Shown: piece after piece, positions 58,492 to 64,000 of the stretch | Position numbering within the stretch: the stretch's first letter is position 1 | How the letters are laid out: every line of letters starts with the position of its first letter | Assembly: GCF_025118155.1 (NCBI RefSeq) | Contig: NW_026251400.1 | Location: 1-64,000, forward strand | DNA from: Cokeromyces recurvatus | Taxonomy: Eukaryota > Mucoromycota > Mucoromycetes > Mucorales > Mucoraceae | Reading direction: 5' to 3' | Length of the DNA stretch: 64,000 bases | The notes under the pieces: model-generated | What the model was told of the DNA's origin: nothing | The model's input: the letters and a program-made list of their open reading frames with translations, nothing else | Databases searched by the model: none | Made by a program: the position numbers and the translations under genes

Positions 58492-60266
58492 TTATGTTCC
58501 AAGACCTCTATTCTTTCCTCGAATAATTGCTTCGATAGGCGCAATAATACCATCACCTTTAGATCCCAATGCTTCACCTTGTTTCCATCTAAACAAAAAT
58601 ATAAATAAATAAATTGTCCATTATTTATTTTATAGTATAGTATAGTTAGACTTATTACCCCATAGCTGCAAGCATTCGATGTCCAACATTATTTTCATCA
58701 ATAGGCGCAGCATCAGAAGCGACAACTGTTCCATGAAATATGCGAGTTTGTGATTGTTTCTTTTGAACTATACTTGTTCCACCACTATTATTCTTTTGTT
58801 GATATTTACTTATTTTTTCCTTTGTTTGATATTTTGCAGCAATTCTATTTCTATCATTTATATTTGATTGTACAGTTAAAAGATAACGATTTAGATTGCT
58901 TCGATCTTTCGGTATACAAGTGTTCTGAGTTTTAGTGATAACAGTACACCTAGAGTCGCCAACACCAAAACTTTGAGATTTGACTTTATAAAAGTTTGCA
59001 ATGATATGAATTTGCTTCCGAACTTTACTAGGCATAGGACTAAATTGAAGACTTGAAATACTTTCATCTTGAATAAATTCACGAATACGCCTATTTTTTT
59101 TTTTTTTAGTAACTGTAATATATACATTTATTCGTAACTTACTCGTCTATTTTCAAGATTTGATTCGTTAATTCTTCTTTATCACCTTGATATTTGCTGT
59201 TTCCTTTTTTATTTTTGTTTTTATTTTTCCTTTGTTTTTTGGCTTCTTGTTTTTGTTTTTTGCGAAGTTCCTTACGTTGCTGCTTTTCATACCATCTTCT
59301 CATACCAGGCTTTAATCCAGGTGGAACATCTGCTAAAGCTGCCTTTAATGTTTGTCCGAATATCTCAGGATCAACCAATGTGTTATATTCATTATTTTGT
59401 GTCTTATTAACATTGGAGTTTTCTTTTGTAGGTTGTTTTTCCTTTTTCTTTTTACTCTTTGTAATATGTTGTTCTTCTTCTTCAATAAGATCATCTTCAG
59501 ATGAAGAAGAGAGGAGATGGTTATCAAGCATAGAATAATCATATATTTCTTCTTCATCAAGGTCATCTTCTAAATTAATATTATTTTCTACAGACCAAGT
59601 TAGGAGATCATTCAAATCTTCACCTTCTTCCATTTCAATATTTTCAATATAATCTCTCATAATAAGCATATCTTCTTCCAATAAATCATTATCTGTACTA
59701 TAATGATCTATGTCACTTTCTTGATCATCGTCATATTCACTTTCCTCCAAATCACTGTTTTCTTCTGAACTATCATTTTCTATTTGTTCACTATAATCAA
59801 TAGTCTCGGTATATACAAGCTTAGACTTAGTCTTATTGTTGTTTATGCTTAATAAGCTCTGTAATTCATTTTCAGCTGCCCTCTTTTCGTTTTCATTTAA
59901 TGATAAATTTGATAAATTGTTACTAATAGTCTCTTCTTCATTTATATCATCCTGCTCAATCTCTATTATATATTTGTAAATATAAAGAAATGAAACTGAA
60001 TTTTACTTATTGGTCCCTACCTTTATTACTTAGATCTAAGGAAGAAGATGACCTTGTAAACAATACCTTTTTCAAATATTTTGATTTTCCTTTTGTACTA
60101 CCAAAATTTACTGCGGAAGCAGAAGATGATATGCCAAAACTTCTAGAGGCATCTTCATTTTGGTTATCATATAAGGGTTTACGCAAATGCTGATTCACTT
60201 GATTATTTCTCTTTTTATTCTTTTTGTTTTTTCCTAAAGATGGATTTTAGTCAATTCATATTATTC

Positions 60267-60316
<50 letters not shown>

Positions 60317-60591
60317 TAACCTTTATATTTGCATTGCATTGTCTCAGTTTCTGAATTTTCTTCATCACTACCGAATTGACCATATATTCTAAAATCATCA
60401 TCAAAATCGTCCACATTAGATTCTAGCTTGTAAACATAGCCTAGGGAAGTAGGGATCAGAGTTCTATTACGGCCTCTGCCTCCTCCACCTCTACCATTTC
60501 TTCCTCTACCATTGCCTCTGCCATTCCCTCGACCATTGCCTCTACCTCTACCATTGCCTCCTCTATTCCCTTTTTTACTGTAATTAGGCAT
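58492..60591 (-). CDS. SQS1: Sqs1-like R3H/G-patch protein (Prp43 cofactor)
   Basis: Five exons: 60321-60591, 60021-60233, 59143-59962, 58659-59090 and 58492-58588; 610 residues. I use the ATG at 60591. The N-terminus is an RGG-like Gly-Arg tract (about 8-40). Long acidic Ser/Asp/Glu stretches follow (about 200-330), then PPGLKPGMRRWYEKQQRKEL. The R3H domain (about 440-500) has RKQIHIIANFYKVKSQSFG then DSRCTVI. The C-terminus is a G-patch: NVGHRMLAAMGWKQGEALG, then IEAIIRGKNRGLG. R3H followed by a C-terminal G-patch is the layout of yeast Sqs1/Pfa1, which stimulates the helicase Prp43 in 40S maturation. The function is by homology. The first intron contains 37 As. Confidence 0.88.
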
Positions 60592-60803
60592 CACAAATTT
60601 TTAATGAAAATCTATTTTTTAGAAAGAGAAAAAAAAAAAGAGAAGAAAAAAAACCTCTTTTTTAGTATACTGCTTTATGTTGCTAAAGATGAACAGCAGT
60701 CGTATGTGACGGACCTTCAATATTGATATTATATTTGGTTTAGTATGCACTTTACTTTTTTTTATTTTATTTTTATTTTTATTTTTTTTTCTACAGCAAC
60801 GAA
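60592..60803. promoter_or_regulatory. Shared bidirectional promoter region of SQS1 and the Asterix gene
   Basis: 212 bp between the two start codons, so both promoters must lie here or overlap the genes. I see T/A tracts but no TATA box or other site that I can name with confidence. Confidence 0.5.
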
Positions 60804-61349
60804 ATGTCATCAATCAAATCCGATCCTCGTAGGGAAGATGCGATCGTTCCGTTTCATCTCCCTCGTAAAGCTGAAGATGAAAAAGACTGGTCACAACTAC
60901 TTGCTACTTTAGTTTGTAAGTTGCAACATATGTTCTGACATTATCATCAATTAGATTAATTTTTTTTTTTTTTTTGAATAGCTATGGGTAGTATTATGAC
61001 ACGAGTAAGTTATTGAATAATTGGTTGGTGTACAAAAAAAAAATCTAAACTGAAATATAGAACCGTTATAAAATTATTCCTTGGATTGCAGCTTATTTTG
61101 GTCTTACAGCCACTTTAAATACCAGAAAGACATTCAAAGCAAAAGATGCCATGACTAACAGTGGCGCTTTGTAAAGACAAGAGGTTTTTTGTTTTGTTAT
61201 ATGCATTTGACTAACTTTTTTTTTTTTTAAAAAAAAAAAATGATAATAGGCTTGCTTTGGTTTCACTTTTTACTTTTTATCTTAATTTCTATCTTGTTCA
61301 CAAAAAATCAATGGAAGCTGTTGAAAATGGTGATATTAAGCTTATTTAA
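60804..61349 (+). CDS. Asterix/PAT10 family ER membrane protein (UPF0139)
   Basis: Four exons: 60804-60915, 60982-61004, 61061-61170 and 61250-61349; 114 residues, right for the family. The start MSSIKSDPRREDAIVPFHLP is followed by three hydrophobic segments (LLATLVSMGSIM, IIPWIAAYFGLTATLN, ALLALVSLFTFYLNFYLV) and the polar NTRKTFKAKDAMTNSG between the last two. In animals Asterix (WDR83OS/PAT10) is a subunit of the PAT intramembrane chaperone that works with the Sec61 translocon. The role in this fungus is inferred. One exon is only 23 nt, so gene finders may miss it. Confidence 0.88.
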
Positions 61350-61511
61350 AGGCACATTCATGTCAATAAAATAAATGCGTATGAACAGAAAGAAGAGAGG
61401 CTTGTAAAGATGCATACTTTTATGTATACTTTTTTTTTGGAAATAAAATAGAATGTTACACTTTAATAGTAACAAATGTGCGATAATAAATAACGAACTA
61501 ATAGTACATCA

Positions 61512-63479
61512 TTAATGGCGTTTCTTGATATAAACTTTCATTCCATCTTTCATTGGTAAAGTTAATGAAAATTCGTAAGTGACAATTTGTCCAGGAACCA
61601 ACTCGAAGGTATAACGTTTTAATAACATTGCGACGCAAACCAACGCTTCAAGTGTTGCTAAATTTTGTCCTAAATATTACAATTAGATTAATAAATGTAC
61701 CTATTATATATATTATACTCTACTCTTACCTAAACAAACTCGAGGTCCAACATGGAAAGCAGGCCATTTACTTGGAGATTCTCGATGTAAATGCCCTTCT
61801 TCATCAATCCATCTTTCAGGATAAAACTCTTTTGCATCTTGTCCCCAAATTTTTGTGCATCTACCTTGTGCATAAGGACTCCAACTAACATAATAACCAG
61901 CTTTGATAATCGTACCATCTGGCCAAACATCATCCTCTAATGCATATTTTTGATTAGCAGGTACAACAGGATGTAATCGAAGGGTTTCATAGAATCTAAT
62001 AAATAGAGGAATTGAATATACTATAATATAATATAAAAACGAAATAAAACGTTCATATATATGTATATATATATATCTTACACGGCATGAAGATATGGCA
62101 TTTTATCAATAGCTTCATAAAGCTTTGGTGGATCATGTTCAATATCATCTGTAATATGATCACGAATTTCTTCCAAAATCTTTTGTTCAATGCGTGGATG
62201 TAACATTAAATTATAGAATAACCAAGACAAGGTTTGTGCAGTGGTATCTCTACCAGCAATGATAAAATTCAATACGGTATCTCGAAGTTCAGTATCATTT
62301 AACTTTTCTCCCTTATCATTTGTTGTATTCATGAAACGAGAGAGTAAATCTTTATGTCCCACAACACCATCAGCAATCTCTTTACGTCTTTTGGCTATCA
62401 TTTCAGCAGCAAATGAGTCAAGTATATGTAAATGATCTTTTGTACTCATTTTCCAGGGTGTAAGAGAAGAGCTCAGATGTTCCATTAAAAACTGTAAAGG
62501 ATTAATAAATCGTCGAGCACCTAATCTTTGCATATGATCAAATGAGACGGCAAATGGGACCTTTTCTTTACTTAAAAGTGAGTTCAATTGAACACCAAAT
62601 CCGAGACTATAATAATATAAATAGATGAGAAGAACGCTACTTATTATGTCTAATTATTATTATTTCTTTACAAAACAAAAGAATCCAACGTGAATCTAAA
62701 CATGATATCTTGAAGGTCAATAATTGATTTGTCTTCAACTGCTTTGTTAAAAATGTCGTTACATATTATTTTGATTTCCTTTACAAAGACACTAAATCAC
62801 AAAATCAGTTAATCTATAAAAAAAAATAAAAGTAAAAATAAAAAATGTTTATCTCGTACTCTGTAAATTCGTCTCTAAAATTCTTTACATTAAAAATGAA
62901 GCTTGCAGTCTTTCGTTGGTATTTCCAGTTTTCTCCGTTAGCATTAAAGATACCATTTCCAAGTAGCTCTTTCAGACTACTGTTAAATTTTGGACCCTTT
63001 AAATAATTTTTGAAGTTTCCTACAGAAAAAAAAAACCCCCCTTATTGTATTAGTATCATCATATATTGGGTTATTATTGACTTATTACCTTTTAAAAAGT
63101 ATTCGATATTTTGAGGATCAATTGTGTTTACTGTAGTAGGATTGCCAACTACAGGGAAAGTACTAGTAGTTATTTATAAATAAGAAAAAAAAATAAATAA
63201 ATAAACCATGTAATTATATACATATATATTTTACAATGTCAGTACACCAAGCTTTTCATACTGATCTATTTGATAATCATGAATACGAGAAATGTTCTTC
63301 AATAAACTAGTTAAATGTCCAACAACTGGATATCCACTATTGTAAGCGATACCCTCAGGATGCTCATAAAACAAAGGTCTGTCATGATACTTTAGTAAAA
63401 GAGGTACAATAACAGAGGAAGCTACTGCAGTGACAATACCAATAGTTTGTAATTTATGATGGTCGTCTGAAGAAGGCAT
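61512..63479 (-). CDS. Cytochrome P450 (CYP52/86-like fatty-acid hydroxylase clan)
   Basis: Seven exons: 63235-63479, 63089-63162, 62860-63019, 62672-62791, 62082-62606, 61730-61995 and 61512-61669; 515 residues. An N-terminal membrane anchor (IGIVTAVASSVIVPLLL) is followed by YPVVGH. The I-helix motif is AGRDTTAQTLSW, the ExxR motif is YETLRLHP, then FYPERW, and the haem loop is FHVGPRVCLGQNLA with the Cys thiolate ligand. Text around NGENWKYQRKTASFIF is the C-helix Trp/Arg haem contact. The pattern points to the omega-hydroxylase-type clan (CYP52/CYP86/CYP504-like groups in Mucorales), acting on fatty acids or related lipids at the ER. The exact CYP family cannot be set by eye. Confidence 0.9.
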
Positions 63480-64000
63480 AATATTTTTTTTTTTGTGTAT
63501 AAAATAAGAAAAAAAAAAGAAAATAAATACTTTTAGATATTTTTTTTTTTTTTTAGCTTCTTATCTTTGCACTACAATCACCAATAATGTAATCTTTTTT
63601 TTACCCTTTTTTCTTTTTTTACTGTTACACGACACCTATGGCAGTAAACCTTTTCTTAAATTTAAGCAGTCATCGTTTTTTTTAAAAAAAAAAAAAAAAA
63701 GCTTATTCGGAAAATGTTGAAAAATTGAATTATGAAAATGACACAGCAAGTCATCCATTTATATTATTAACAAGCTTGAAGTCGTTCCATTGTCAAATTG
63801 AATATTTCCTAGACTTTTTTGAATTTACTGAATCACAAGACTTCGATGATAAATTAAATTGGAATATCTCTTTATAGCGAATTGTTAGATTTCTAGGCTC
63901 TTTTAATTTATCATTACCGAATAAAAAAGTTAATGTATGCTAGTGAGTAACCATTTGTAACACCTGATAATAACGAAAGCTTTACAAGTCATTGTTATAT
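63480..64000 (+). other. Right-edge region with a possible 3' exon
   Basis: After A/T runs (about 63541-63555 and 63685-63700), 63702-63879 stays open for about 59 codons on the plus strand (AYSENVEKLNYENDTASHPF and onward) to a stop. It has an AG acceptor-like end of the A run but no ATG. It could be the last exon of a small gene or chance; I cannot identify it. Confidence 0.25.

Overview
The window looks like nuclear DNA of an AT-rich early-diverging fungus, most likely Mucoromycota/Mucorales. Genes are split by many short GT-AG introns (about 40-110 nt), homopolymer A/T runs of 30-50 nt are frequent, and the genes are typical fungal housekeeping genes. The mobile elements (DIRS retrotransposons, Tc1/mariner-like elements, a Fanzor relative) also fit that lineage. 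I cannot name genus or species from sequence alone.

Layout. 1-11169 (minus): TRA1/TRRAP, cut by the left window edge. 11693-13156 (minus): an acidic protein I do not recognise. 13.9-28.25 kb: a nest of transposable elements. It holds (a) a 3,136-bp element with 109-bp inverted termini and a TA target duplication, carrying a broken Fanzor (eukaryotic TnpB-like) gene and a Tc1/mariner transposase remnant; (b) an outer element whose terminus was hit by (a), encoding a multi-exon protein with a YARKS serine-recombinase-like motif; (c) a DIRS retrotransposon with inverted terminal repeats and an internal complementary region, itself interrupted by a 614-bp solo LTR; (d) a degenerate HTH transposase; (e) an 822-bp array of 14-bp units beside a terminal repeat.

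28.9-63.5 kb is conventional gene space: a FYVE/RING protein (+), TUP1 (-), 5-formyltetrahydrofolate cyclo-ligase (+), SEC24 (-), DEAD-box helicase DBP3 (-), a B-box/DUF2009 protein (+), an ABCC transporter (+), a MoxR/Mg-chelatase-like protein that seems to have lost its Walker motifs (-), a B-type cyclin (+), a small basic Alb1-like protein (+), an SQS1-like R3H/G-patch protein (-), an Asterix/PAT10 homologue (+) and a cytochrome P450 (-). A second Tc1/mariner relic lies at 52.7-53.5 kb.

Neighbouring genes show no operon-like logic. Several share functions: TRA1 and TUP1 in transcription; SEC24 and Asterix in the early secretory pathway; DBP3, SQS1 and possibly the Alb1-like protein in ribosome biogenesis. 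Convergent pairs are tight (SQS1 and the Alb1-like gene end 15 bp apart; the FYVE gene and TUP1 68 bp apart). Exon boundaries were placed by eye from GT-AG signals and frame continuity; the full-length models add up to whole codons but are unverified.
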